Source: Brevibacterium ravenspurgense (lineage in GTDB: Bacteria > Actinomycetota > Actinomycetes > Actinomycetales > Brevibacteriaceae). Taken from it: a stretch of 64,000 nt of DNA. A program made the position numbers and the translations under genes. The notes beneath the pieces are model-generated. The model was not told where the DNA came from. It was given only the letters and a program-made list of their open reading frames with translations, and did not search any database. The stretch spans positions 1 through 64,000 of the forward strand of contig NZ_LQQC01000005.1 of NCBI RefSeq assembly GCF_001584615.1. The letters are read 5' to 3'. Positions 54,442-62,501 of the stretch are shown here, piece by piece (positions within the stretch are counted from its first letter, which is position 1; each line of letters starts with the position of its first letter).

Positions 54442-55118
54442 TTGCGCCTGACGAGAACCACACCGGTTCCGATCAGTGCGAGCGCCAGGGCGACAGCTGC
54501 ACCGATTTCAACACCGGTACGAGGCAACGGCAACTGCGGCTCTTCAGGCGCGGGCGGCGTCGGCGTAGGTGTTGTTTCCGGAGTGGGTTCCGGCGTCGGC
54601 TCCGGCGTCGGTTCCGGAGTGGGCTCAGGTGTTGGTGGTGGGATCTGCGTGTTCGTGATGGTGAATCCATCCTTCGCATTGCCGCTCACCGTCGAAGTGA
54701 AGCCGTCCATGCTCAGCTCTTCAACCGAGTACTGAACCTCAATCTGTGTGCCGTCAACGGTCTTCGTCTTCGGCAGGCCCTTGAAGGTGTGCTTCCAGCC
54801 GTTGTCAGCATTCAGCTCAACCGGGTCACCCACAGGTGTCGACTTACCATCGACAGTCTTCACCAGCTGCACCTTCGCTGGCACGGTCCACTCAGCATCC
54901 AGCTCGGAACCATCAGCAGCCTTCCACACCTTTTCGACGGACACTTCAGAAACCGGTGGAATCTGCGTGTTCGTGATGATGAAGCCGTTTTCAGCGTCAC
55001 CAGACACTTCGGACTTGAATCCGCTGACCGCGACTTCTTCGACCGAGTAGGTTACGTCCAGTTTCTTGCCGTCAACCTGGTGTGCGACCACTTCTACGTC
55101 GAACGCTCCACCGCGCAC
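54442..55118 (-). pseudogene. Cna-B/SpaA-type LPXTG surface protein, 5'-truncated
   Basis: Open frame 55118 to 54327; the authentic part is about 55118-54442. Two Cna-B-like beta-sandwich repeats (VTYSVEEVAVSGFKSEVSG; VQYSVEELSMDGFTSTVSG) end in TNTQIPP linkers, then a (TPEP)n spacer, the sortase signal LPRTG, one membrane span and the basic RRKRR. There is no signal peptide and the N-terminal domains are lost, so surface display is not possible. The normal stop after RRKRR is replaced by ligase DNA read in another frame. Such proteins are pilins or adhesins in related bacteria. Confidence 0.85.
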
Positions 55119-55265
55119 CAGAAGAAGTCACGGGCGCTGGGGCGGTTGGCGACGGCATTGTATGGGCCGAGTGGACTGTGAACCCACCCGCCAAAAGGTG
55201 TCGGCAAACGCGGATGACTTGCCCCAAACCAGCCCGTAACGTAGTAAGCGGTTGACAACTAGGCC

Positions 55266-55303
55266 AAGACCCCCAGACGCTCGGTAGCCCGTCTGGGGGT
55301 CTT
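55266..55303. terminator. Hairpin before the HNH gene
   Basis: AAGACCCCCAGACG (55266-55279) pairs perfectly with 55290-55303 over a ten-base loop. Such hairpins lie in phage genomes between small genes. The + strand before it (to 55181) ends an open frame with KKSRALGRLATALYGPSGL, which could be the last part of another phage gene. Confidence 0.6.
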
Positions 55304-55325
55304 GCCGTATTCGTGGGAGGTGGGT

Positions 55326-55706
55326 GTGGTACCGAGGAAACCGAAACGCTCCTGCTCCCAACCCGGCTGCCCAGAACTCACCGACCACCGCTTCTGCCCG
55401 GCTCACGCTCGTGCAGAAGACGAGCGGTACCGGACGTATCAGCGTGACCCTGCGATCAACAAGCGCTACGACCACCGCCGGCGCAAAATCCGCAACGCCT
55501 ACATCCAAGCCCACCCGTTGTGCGAACAGTGCCAGACTCAGGGGCGTGTGACGCCAGCCCAAGAGGTTGACCACATCGTCCCGCTCGAAGATGGTGGCAC
55601 GCATGATGAGGCGAACCTGCAAGCCTTGTGTAAGCCGTGTCATTCGTCCAAGACTGCGCGTGGTAACGACAGGTGGAGATACCGACGGCATGTGTATAAG
55701 AAATAA
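55326..55706 (+). CDS. HNH endonuclease, phage type
   Basis: 126 residues from a GTG at 55326 (GGGAGG upstream). The HNH core is complete: CEQCQTQGRVTPAQEVDHIVPLEDGGTHDEANLQALCKPCHSSKT shows two CxxC zinc pairs, the DH of the metal finger and the asparagine, in the C-terminal half; an N-terminal zinc-ribbon-like CSQPGCPELTDHRFCPAH precedes. This is the form found beside terminase genes in actinophages. No terminase is here, so it is a prophage leftover. Confidence 0.85.
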   Translation: MVPRKPKRSCSQPGCPELTDHRFCPAHARAEDERYRTYQRDPAINKRYDHRRRKIRNAYIQAHPLCEQCQTQGRVTPAQEVDHIVPLEDGGTHDEANLQALCKPCHSSKTARGNDRWRYRRHVYKK

Positions 55707-55742
55707 TATGAGTAAGTTTGAACTGGGAAAGTATCACTGTTT

Positions 55743-55955
55743 TTACGGCGATGGCATGGGAGCGGGAGTAGCTGACTCCATTCGCTCTTTATTCCAATAA
55801 TCACTCTGTTCAACAGGCGCTTGCGTTGATGTTGGAGAGTCCTGCACTGGAGTAGCTTGCCGTGAATAAAAGGCAAGAAAAACTATCCCGATCACAAGGC
55901 AGATAATAAATATTGCGACCGATATAGGCAACCAACGCCTCTTTGTCAGGCTCAT
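55743..55955 (-). CDS. Small single-span membrane protein
   Basis: 70 residues: basic start (MSLTKRRWLP), one membrane span (about 11-31, ISVAIFIICLVIGIVFLAF) and a hydrophilic tail rich in Ser, Thr, Pro and Gln. Its ATG overlaps the stop of the upstream protease fragment, so the two were translated together. AT-rich compared with its surroundings, suggesting transfer. Function unknown. Confidence 0.6.
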   Translation of the reverse strand: MSLTKRRWLPISVAIFIICLVIGIVFLAFYSRQATPVQDSPTSTQAPVEQSDYWNKERMESATPAPMPSP

Positions 55956-56290
55956 TTAATACCTTGGAAAAGATTTTTTACCGCGTCATCGAAAGGTGTA
56001 GAAATCAGTAACTTACTTCCTGAAGTTGTACGGCGAGATGTTACACCGAAAACATGTCCCAGATTCGCATCGATTCTTGTTCGTAGCCAGGGGCCTCCAC
56101 TTGCTCCACCGGTCATGTCGCAGGGCATTATCATGTCGCTGGACCAGAAACGCCACTTCTTGGTATTCCCATCACAGTAGTAAGGAGTTGTGCCATCGTA
56201 GGGTTTTTCTGCAGGCCAACCCCATATTCTCACTCCAGTTTGATTGTGTCCATAGTTATAAGCAAGTCCATTGCCACCGGCTTCCAGGCC
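55952..56290 (-). pseudogene. Trypsin-like serine protease, N-terminus lost
   Basis: The open frame runs from the IS110 remnant (about 56290) to 55952. It includes GGNGLAYNYGHNQTGVRIWG and the active-site block CDMTGGASGGPW with the catalytic serine (GASGGP), followed by LGHVFGVTSRR. The His and Asp parts of the triad and any signal peptide would be upstream but are absent, replaced by IS110 end sequence. So the enzyme is not functional. AT-rich like the neighbouring small gene. Confidence 0.75.
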
Positions 56291-56445
56291 ACTCGAACAA
56301 GCCCTTCCCAGCTTTCCACATACCAGCTCTCAATGGGGGCCATAACACAGTTATGTCTCACGTGACTTACTCGGCCAAGGTTCATGAAGAACAACATGCA
56401 AGCAGGCCCGAGGACGTGCACTGACGGACCTGAGTCGCTGTGCCC
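56285..56445. repeat. Solo IS110 left-end segment (copy 2)
   Basis: Matches 44955-45120 at about 85 percent, but no transposase follows. It directly abuts the truncated protease. It may be a scar of an element that left or decayed, keeping the noncoding end that can encode a bridge RNA. Confidence 0.65.
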
Positions 56446-56848
56446 CCTTGAGCCCCCACCTCACAAGCGGAACTGGAAGACGCCTGATCGGCTGAATCTC
56501 CACCTCGTACGTGGGTGATGTGTCCTGGAGCCCAGGACGCATCGCCCACTTTGCTTTTGGGATACTCTCGACCCGCTTAACCCTCAAGCCTCACAAAGCC
56601 CCCTCTTTCGTAACAATCGCGGGGCACTATCCGGCAAACTACGTCACCTGGTTCATGAAAAAGGACCCTGCCATGGCGAAATTGGGTCTGAAACTTCCCG
56701 CGCCGATCAAAGTGCTCATCATCGGCTTCATCATGATGCTGGCCTTGCGATCATCACCGAAACCTTCTGGCTTCTGTGCGAGCTGATCACCCTTATCTAC
56801 GCAACCCTGCGGACTCACTTCGGACCAACCACCCCGCCAACTGTCAGC
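56446..56848. other. Region with a decayed membrane-protein frame
   Basis: From the ATG at 56674 (+ strand) MAKLGLKLPAPIKVLIIGFIMMLAL is read, and one base out of frame the hydrophobic continuation IITETFWLLCELITLIYATLRTHFGP follows, as if a base had been lost near 56748. Together they would form two spans. No family likeness seen; I list it as a probable small pseudogene. Confidence 0.35.
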
Positions 56849-57220
56849 TCAGCTGAGGTCACTGATCGACGGCAAACGCGACGGATAGTCGTCGCTGAAG
56901 CTGGAGAACTCCAACCAGCCGATAAACCCGCCACTCACAAACAAGTTCGCCTGCCATGGCGTACCGTTGACGTCCATCACCAAGACAACGTGCTGCTCGG
57001 TTGAAGCACGGTAGTCACCGCCATGATCAGCCTCGCCCTTGCGGTTCTGATATGCGAAATCAAGGCACGGGCAATTGTCCAACTCGCACCCGGACTCAAC
57101 CATCAGGCAGTCAACCTGCTGGGTTAGTTTTGCCCGGTCAATGTCCGCCGCGGTGTCGACCCACCCATGCTCACACATGTGCCGGACGAAGCCGGTTTCC
57201 TCTTGCGTCAGCGCACGCAC
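56849..57220 (-). CDS. Hypothetical protein, possibly 3' part of a frameshifted gene
   Basis: 123 residues from a GTG at 57220. Cysteine-rich centre (CLMVESGCELDNCPCLDF) and a beta-rich end (VVLVMDVNGTPWQANLFVSGGFIGWLEFSSF). No signal or span. It starts 13 bases inside the end of the preceding small frame (57208), and the two together look like one protein of about 175 residues split by a frameshift. The solo, small, acidic form resembles immunity proteins of toxin systems, but nothing proves that. Confidence 0.5.
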   Translation of the reverse strand: MRALTQEETGFVRHMCEHGWVDTAADIDRAKLTQQVDCLMVESGCELDNCPCLDFAYQNRKGEADHGGDYRASTEQHVVLVMDVNGTPWQANLFVSGGFIGWLEFSSFSDDYPSRLPSISDLS

Positions 57221-57384
57221 CGGCCCACCACCTTCGGTCTCTTGAAGACTAATCCGCTGTTGATAACAGCGAACACCTCGGCCAGGTTTTCAACCTCATC
57301 AACCGACAAATAGTCGTACGTACCGCGGTCAACGACACACAGTGATTTCAGTTTGTCGTCGAGATCAGTAAGCACTGCGACCAT
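57208..57384 (-). CDS. Small hypothetical protein, possibly 5' part of the same gene
   Basis: 58 residues from the ATG at 57384: MVAVLTDLDDKLKSLCVVD, then YDYLSVDEVENLAEVFAVIN. It ends at KRPKVVGRCVR and overlaps the next frame, which begins VRALTQEE. Either two coupled small genes or a single gene with a one-base shift near 57215. No family recognised. Confidence 0.4.
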   Translation of the reverse strand: MVAVLTDLDDKLKSLCVVDRGTYDYLSVDEVENLAEVFAVINSGLVFKRPKVVGRCVR

Positions 57385-57599
57385 GGCACAGATCATATTC
57401 CCTCAAGGTGCTGACTCGGCACATTCTGTCGATACAGAAACCAAGCCCGGCAAGGCAAACGACCCTGCAACCACCCGATGGCGGATTCCGACGCAGTTTC
57501 GCCTTTTCCATGGCCGCCTTCTGGTCCGCCACACCAGTGAAGGGGCATCCCAGGAAGACCCGGAACGCTCCTTCACTCCTCACGAGCCACCTACCGGGA

Positions 57600-59183
57600 T
57601 CACTCCCCCGCGGATTCGGCCCTCACGGCATCACGCAGGCGGTGCTTGAGGATTTTGCCCGACGGGTTGCGCGGAATGTCCCTGTACAGCACCTTCCTGG
57701 GCAGTTTGAACTTTGAGAGAGTCTGCGCTGCGTGCTCACGAATCGATTCCAGCGTGGGCGGGTTCTCCGGGTCAGCCGGCACGACCACCGCAACAACCGT
57801 CTCCCCGTAGACCTCGTGCAGATCACCCACAACAGCCACGTCCAGAACACCGGGGTGACCAGAGACAGCATTCTCCACCTCGGCGGAATAGATGTTCTTC
57901 CCACCGGAGATGATCATGTCCTTCATCCGGTCGACCAGCGTCATGAACCCATCAGATTCACGTTTTGCCAGGTCACCGGTGTGCAGCCAACCATCCCGGA
58001 TGGTCTTCGCGGTCTCTTCCGGCTTGTTCCAGTAGCCCTTCATCATCGATTCGGACTTAAGAATCATTTCGCCGACCTCACCTTCGGCAACATCATTGCC
58101 CTCAGGGTCGACAATCCGATACACGCCATTCGGGTTCGCCCCACGGCCAGAAGCCCACGGGCGCTGAAGAATCTCCTCGTGCGTGAGCACCGCCCCACCG
58201 GGACCACCCTCAGTCAGGCCCGTACCCTGGGTCAGCCGAGCATTCGGGAACGCATCAATAACCCTGGTGACCAGCGAACCCGGCATGGGTGCCGCCCCGT
58301 AGAAGATCCGCTGCATCGACGAAACGTCAATGCTTTCCACATTCGGCACCCGCAGCATGAGCGCCAACATGGTCGGCACCGCAAACGTGAACGTGCACTT
58401 GTGTTTTTCAATTGCGTTAAGCGCATCCTGCGGGTCGAACGTCGGACGGATGACGATCGCGCCAGCGGCCAGAATCGTGGGGAACAGAACGTTCGTCAAC
58501 GGCGCCGAGTGGTACATCGGCGCAATCATCAGCACCCGCTCACCCTCGTGCAGACCCGTGCTCAAGCCCAGCGACAGACCGGCCCAAATGGCCGCGTGAT
58601 GATCCAGGACCGCTCCCTTGGGATTACCCGTAGTTCCCGAGGTGTAAAGAATGAGCGCGTTATCGCTCTCCTCTACCGCTGTGCCCAGGTTGGTGTCATC
58701 GGCCCGGGTTGCCAGGGCGAGCGCGTCTGTGAACCGGTCAGCACCCGGGGTCGAGGGGTCAACAGGACCGAGGCTCAGACCGATGGGGGCTTCGGGGGCG
58801 GGGGTCTCTTCTTCCCCACCGCCGAGGTGGTTGAAGGCATCCGCTGATGGCTTGGCAAGTGCCGGGTGGGCAACAAAGGCCTTCGCACCGGAGTCACGCA
58901 GGAAGTACGCCAGTTCCGGGCCCGTGGACTGGGGGTTGGCCGGGGACAGAACAGCCCCGAGCTTGAACACCGCATAGGCGGCAACCACGAAGTACGGGCT
59001 GTTGATGCTGTTGAGAACCACGCGGTCACCCTTGCCCACACCGTGATCGGCCAGCACTCGGGCGAACTGATTGGCCGCGGCATTCAGCTGCGGATAGGAC
59101 ATGGTGAGCTCGTCGCTGATGAGCGCTGTGGCCTCAGGCCGGCGCTGTGCTGTGCGTTCAAGAATGGTGGACAAGTGGGCCAT
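57600..59183 (-). CDS. AMP-dependent acyl-CoA synthetase/ligase
   Basis: Activates a carboxylic acid as acyl-AMP and passes it to CoA. 527 residues: P-loop YTSGTTGNPKG (180-190), A5-like TQGTGLTEGGPG (about 317-328), the hinge region WLHTGDLAKRESDGFMTLVDRMKDMI (about 400-430) and catalytic Lys510 in NPSGKILKH. Full length. Linked to an acyl-CoA dehydrogenase and a TetR regulator, so a fatty or short-branched acid is likely. Its own 3' end was copied to 53801. It faces tetR, 190 bases away. Confidence 0.94.
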   Translation of the reverse strand: MAHLSTILERTAQRRPEATALISDELTMSYPQLNAAANQFARVLADHGVGKGDRVVLNSINSPYFVVAAYAVFKLGAVLSPANPQSTGPELAYFLRDSGAKAFVAHPALAKPSADAFNHLGGGEEETPAPEAPIGLSLGPVDPSTPGADRFTDALALATRADDTNLGTAVEESDNALILYTSGTTGNPKGAVLDHHAAIWAGLSLGLSTGLHEGERVLMIAPMYHSAPLTNVLFPTILAAGAIVIRPTFDPQDALNAIEKHKCTFTFAVPTMLALMLRVPNVESIDVSSMQRIFYGAAPMPGSLVTRVIDAFPNARLTQGTGLTEGGPGGAVLTHEEILQRPWASGRGANPNGVYRIVDPEGNDVAEGEVGEMILKSESMMKGYWNKPEETAKTIRDGWLHTGDLAKRESDGFMTLVDRMKDMIISGGKNIYSAEVENAVSGHPGVLDVAVVGDLHEVYGETVVAVVVPADPENPPTLESIREHAAQTLSKFKLPRKVLYRDIPRNPSGKILKHRLRDAVRAESAGE

Positions 59184-59251
59184 GGGTGATCCTTTCGCGT
59201 CTTTGAGATGGTCATCCCGACCTACGGGGGCTCTCCTTCAAACCCCTGTTG

Positions 59252-59287
59252 TTCTCCAAGTGTATTGGTTATTATCCATTTGGAGAA
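59252..59287. promoter_or_regulatory. Candidate TetR operator between ligase and tetR
   Basis: TTCTCCAA (59252-59259) and its complement TTGGAGAA (59280-59287) are arranged symmetrically in the divergent promoter gap; CCAAGTGTATTGG inside is also half-symmetric. Position between the two start codons is where a TetR protein would control both. Confidence 0.5.
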
Positions 59288-59374
59288 GAGTGAAGACCGG
59301 GACTTCGGAAACATCCGAAACCACTGGCCCGAAAACGGCCTCACAACGGGACCCCAACACGAGAGGACACGCAC

Positions 59375-60016
59375 ATGGCTGACGTGACACGCAGCGATAT
59401 GTCCTCAAAAGCGCGCATCCGCACAGCAGCGCTCAAACTGTTCGCAGCACACGGCCACCACGCTGTGTCACTGCGGCAAATCGCCGAAGCCACCCCGATT
59501 GCCCACGGCTCGGTCGTCCACCATTTCGGCAGCAAAGCCGGGCTCATCCGGGCAATCGAAGATGACATCCTCGCCCGTCTGAGGGAAGCCCTCGACGACC
59601 TCCCACCCGACATCAGCACCGCCGAGGAACTGCGTCGGATCCGCGACGCCAACGTCGGGCGCTTGCTGGAGGCCAACCCCGAGATCGTCGACTACACCCG
59701 GCGCATCCTGCTGGCCCCGGGAGCGGATGCCGAGGGCGCCTCGGGCCTGGCCCACCGGATAACCGAACTCACCCGCGACGTGATCCGGGGTGCCCGCAGT
59801 GCCGGCTTTTCCACCTCGACTGGGCCCGAAGCAGTCCAAGTAGCCGAACTCCTGGTGCGCTACCTGGGCCGGCTCTTCCTGGTGCCCATGCTCGACCACA
59901 TATGGGACGGCCTCGAAAACTCAGACGGACTGCCCCCGCGCAGCACCACTGACCTTGCCGTCCGTGTCACCTACACAAGCGACACAACCGAACCCCACAC
60001 AAAGGAGCACACATGA
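59375..60016 (+). CDS. TetR family transcriptional regulator
   Basis: 213 residues. N-terminal HTH (about 12-58: ARIRTAALKLFAAHGHHAVSLRQIAEATPIAHGSVVHHFGSKAGL), then the helical ligand domain. Its stop overlaps the acyl-CoA dehydrogenase start by four bases, and it is divergent from the acyl-CoA ligase, so it is likely to repress both in response to an acyl-CoA, in the way of FadR-like TetR repressors. That role is inferred from context. Confidence 0.9.
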   Translation: MADVTRSDMSSKARIRTAALKLFAAHGHHAVSLRQIAEATPIAHGSVVHHFGSKAGLIRAIEDDILARLREALDDLPPDISTAEELRRIRDANVGRLLEANPEIVDYTRRILLAPGADAEGASGLAHRITELTRDVIRGARSAGFSTSTGPEAVQVAELLVRYLGRLFLVPMLDHIWDGLENSDGLPPRSTTDLAVRVTYTSDTTEPHTKEHT

Positions 60017-61203
60017 TCCTGGATAACTACCGCGGAACCTGGGAAGACGAAGACACCAGCGAACTGCGCAAACTGACCCGCGAATTCATCGCCAACGAAA
60101 TCACACCCCACCAGGAACGCTATGCCGAACAGCACCGCGTTGACCGCGACGTGTGGCGCAAAGCCGGGCAGGCCGGGCTGCTGTGCATCTCGGTGCCCGA
60201 AGAATACGGCGGCGGAGGCGGCGACTTCCGCCACGAAGCGATTGTGCTGCACGAACAGGGACTCGCCTTCGACGACGCGTGGGGCTACTCCGTGCACTCG
60301 TCCATCTGCGCGCACTACATCCTCGAATACGGCACCGAAGAACAGAAAAAAGCCTGGCTGCCGAAACTGGCCTCCGGCGAATACGTCGCAGCAATCGCCA
60401 TGACCGAACCCGGCACCGGATCCGACCTGCAGTCCATCCGCACAAAGGCTGTGCGCGATGGCGACGAATGGGTCATCAACGGCTCCAAAACCTTCATCAC
60501 CAACGGCACCCACTGCGACCTGGTGATCATCGTGGCCCGCACCTCGGACGAACCCGGGGCCAAGGGAATCTCGCTCATCGTCGCCGAAGTCGGCGGCGAA
60601 GACGTTGTCGGTGATTCTGGAACGTGGGCGACTGGCTTTGAGCGCGGCCGCGTGCTCGACAAAATGGGCATGCGCGGACAGGACACACGCGAACTGTTCT
60701 TCACCGACATGCGGGTTCCGGTTGGGAATGTGCTTGGCGGCGAGGCCGGCGAAGACAAGGGCTTCTACCAGCTGATGAACCAGCTGCCGCAGGAACGTCT
60801 GGCGATTGCCGTCGGCGGTGCCGGAGTCGCCGAAGCCGCAGTGCGGGCGGGTATTTCTTATGCCAAGGACCGTGAAGCGTTCGGAGTGCCGATCGTCAAA
60901 TTCCAGAACACCAAATTCGTTCTGGCCGAAGCATCCACCGAAGCACTGGCCGTACGCACGTTCGTCGACCACGCGATTGCCGAACACACCGCTGGCAAGC
61001 TTTCCACCGAAAAGGCCTCAGCCGCCAAATACTGGGCAACCGACATGCAGAACACCATCGTCGACAAAGTGCTGCAGGTCTTCGGCGGCTACGGCTTCAT
61101 GAACGAATACCCCATCGCGAGGACTTTAGTCCGAAGCGATGAACAGAAGATCTACGGCGGCACAAACGAAATCATGAAGGAACTCATCGGCCGGGGGTTG
61201 TGA
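60013..61203 (+). CDS. Acyl-CoA dehydrogenase
   Basis: FAD enzyme making the alpha-beta double bond in an acyl-CoA. 396 residues. FAD/substrate signatures IAMTEPGTGSDL (about 132-143) and FGVPIVKFQ (about 296-304); near the end YGGTNEIMKELIGR. In place of the Glu of the MCAD-type YEGT motif there is Gly, so the base should be the Glu of QERL (Glu261), as in long-chain and isovaleryl enzymes. This gives a hint toward long or branched substrates. Coupled to tetR. Confidence 0.94.
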   Translation: MILDNYRGTWEDEDTSELRKLTREFIANEITPHQERYAEQHRVDRDVWRKAGQAGLLCISVPEEYGGGGGDFRHEAIVLHEQGLAFDDAWGYSVHSSICAHYILEYGTEEQKKAWLPKLASGEYVAAIAMTEPGTGSDLQSIRTKAVRDGDEWVINGSKTFITNGTHCDLVIIVARTSDEPGAKGISLIVAEVGGEDVVGDSGTWATGFERGRVLDKMGMRGQDTRELFFTDMRVPVGNVLGGEAGEDKGFYQLMNQLPQERLAIAVGGAGVAEAAVRAGISYAKDREAFGVPIVKFQNTKFVLAEASTEALAVRTFVDHAIAEHTAGKLSTEKASAAKYWATDMQNTIVDKVLQVFGGYGFMNEYPIARTLVRSDEQKIYGGTNEIMKELIGRGL

Positions 61204-61387
61204 GTTACCAGCGCCGGGGTGGCCGGAAGGTGGCGAGTACGGCCGGGCGGCGGCCGGCCGGGTGGCGAGGCCCGGCCGGGTGGCGAGGCTCGGCCGGGCG
61301 GGTGAGGCTCGGCCGGCCACCCGGGCCGGCGCCTCGTGAGTTTGGCGCGCGAACCGGACCGGCGCCTCGTGAGTTCGGAACTGAAAA
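61204..61387. repeat. GC-rich short tandem repeats
   Basis: GGCCGGGTGGCGAGGC is repeated in variants from 61247 to 61300, and GGCGCCTCGTGAGTTYGG occurs at 61329 and 61362. This fills the gap between the convergent acyl-CoA dehydrogenase and GST genes. The last word contains GCGCCTCG, close to the recurrent GGCACCTCG. Confidence 0.7.
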
Positions 61388-62425
61388 TCATTCCACCGGC
61401 TGCGGCGCTGTGCCGTCGCCCCAAGGGCGGTCCGACAGTGCCTCGCGCCCGTGCGGTTCCCTCCACACCGAAGTGTCCGGACCCAACGGCACAATGCCGG
61501 TCGGGTTTACCGACTTCTGCACGATGTAGTAGTGATCTTTGATCTGCTGGAAGTCAATCGTGTCACCAAAACCGGGCATCTGATACAGGTCGCGAGCATA
61601 CGCCCACAGCGCCGGGAAGTCGCGCAGCTGCTGACGGTTGCACTTGAAGTGCGAGTAGTACACAACGTCAAACCGCGCGAGCGTCGTAAACAGACGAACA
61701 TCCGCCTCGGTAATCGCGTCACCCATCAGGAAACGCTGGCCTGTCAGGCGCTCCTCAAGCCGGTCCAAAGCCGTGAACAGGCGCTCGAAGGCGTCGTCAT
61801 AAGCCTCCTGCGATCCCGCGAAACCACAGCGGTACACACCGTTGTTGACCTCGGTGAACACCCAGTGCATCAGCTGGTCCATCTCATCCCGCAGCGCTTC
61901 AGGGTACAGATCTGGCGCGCCTTCACGGTGGAACGCGGTCCATTCCGTCGAGAAATCCAAGGTGATCTGATTGAAGTCGTTCGTGACCACCTGGCCGCTT
62001 TCCACCTCGACAATTGCCGGAACGGTGATCCCCCGCGGATAGTCGGGGAAGCGCGCAAAGTAGGCCTGCTGCAGCCGTTCGATGCCGAGCACCGGGTCGA
62101 CGCCACCCTCGTCCAGGTCGAAAGTCCAGGAACGCTCATCGTGCGTCGGTCCAGCCAATGCCAGCGAAATCGCGTCTTCCAAACCCAGCAGCCTGCGCAC
62201 AATCAGCGTGCGATTTGCCCACGGACACGCCTTCGCCGCCGCCAGACGGTACCGTCCGGCCTCGACGGGCCACAGAACCTGGTCATCGTGCTTTTTCGGC
62301 GTATTGGCCGGGTCGGCCACAATGCGATCGTCGATGTAGCGCATGTCGCGCTCGAACGCCTTGCCCTTGGACACGTAAACGCCCGGCTTCGAGTGTTCTG
62401 GGTGCAGCTTTTCGCGGTCAGTCAT
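61388..62425 (-). CDS. Glutathione S-transferase family protein (glutathionyl-hydroquinone reductase-like)
   Basis: 345 residues from the ATG at 62425. The thioredoxin-like N-terminal domain has Cys67 in CPWANR, matching the catalytic CPWAHR of the YqjG/ECM4 (xi-class) group with one change (Asn for His at 71), and GITVPAIVE as the cis-Pro strand; the C-terminal helical GST domain follows (about 200-320). Such enzymes reduce conjugated hydroquinones. Actinobacteria mostly use mycothiol, so the thiol partner may not be glutathione. Long open frame upstream of the ATG is not coding. Confidence 0.9.
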   Translation of the reverse strand: MTDREKLHPEHSKPGVYVSKGKAFERDMRYIDDRIVADPANTPKKHDDQVLWPVEAGRYRLAAAKACPWANRTLIVRRLLGLEDAISLALAGPTHDERSWTFDLDEGGVDPVLGIERLQQAYFARFPDYPRGITVPAIVEVESGQVVTNDFNQITLDFSTEWTAFHREGAPDLYPEALRDEMDQLMHWVFTEVNNGVYRCGFAGSQEAYDDAFERLFTALDRLEERLTGQRFLMGDAITEADVRLFTTLARFDVVYYSHFKCNRQQLRDFPALWAYARDLYQMPGFGDTIDFQQIKDHYYIVQKSVNPTGIVPLGPDTSVWREPHGREALSDRPWGDGTAPQPVE

Positions 62426-62501
62426 GTTTGGATTGTTACATTTGTAGATTGAAGATTCAATCAATGGCGGGGGCCCTTTGGGTTGGCCTTCCCGCCTTTC
62501 T

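Noticed and set aside
61451..62452. 333-codon + strand frame over the GST gene
   Set aside because: Antisense shadow; the minus-strand frame has the CPWANR motif and complete GST domains.
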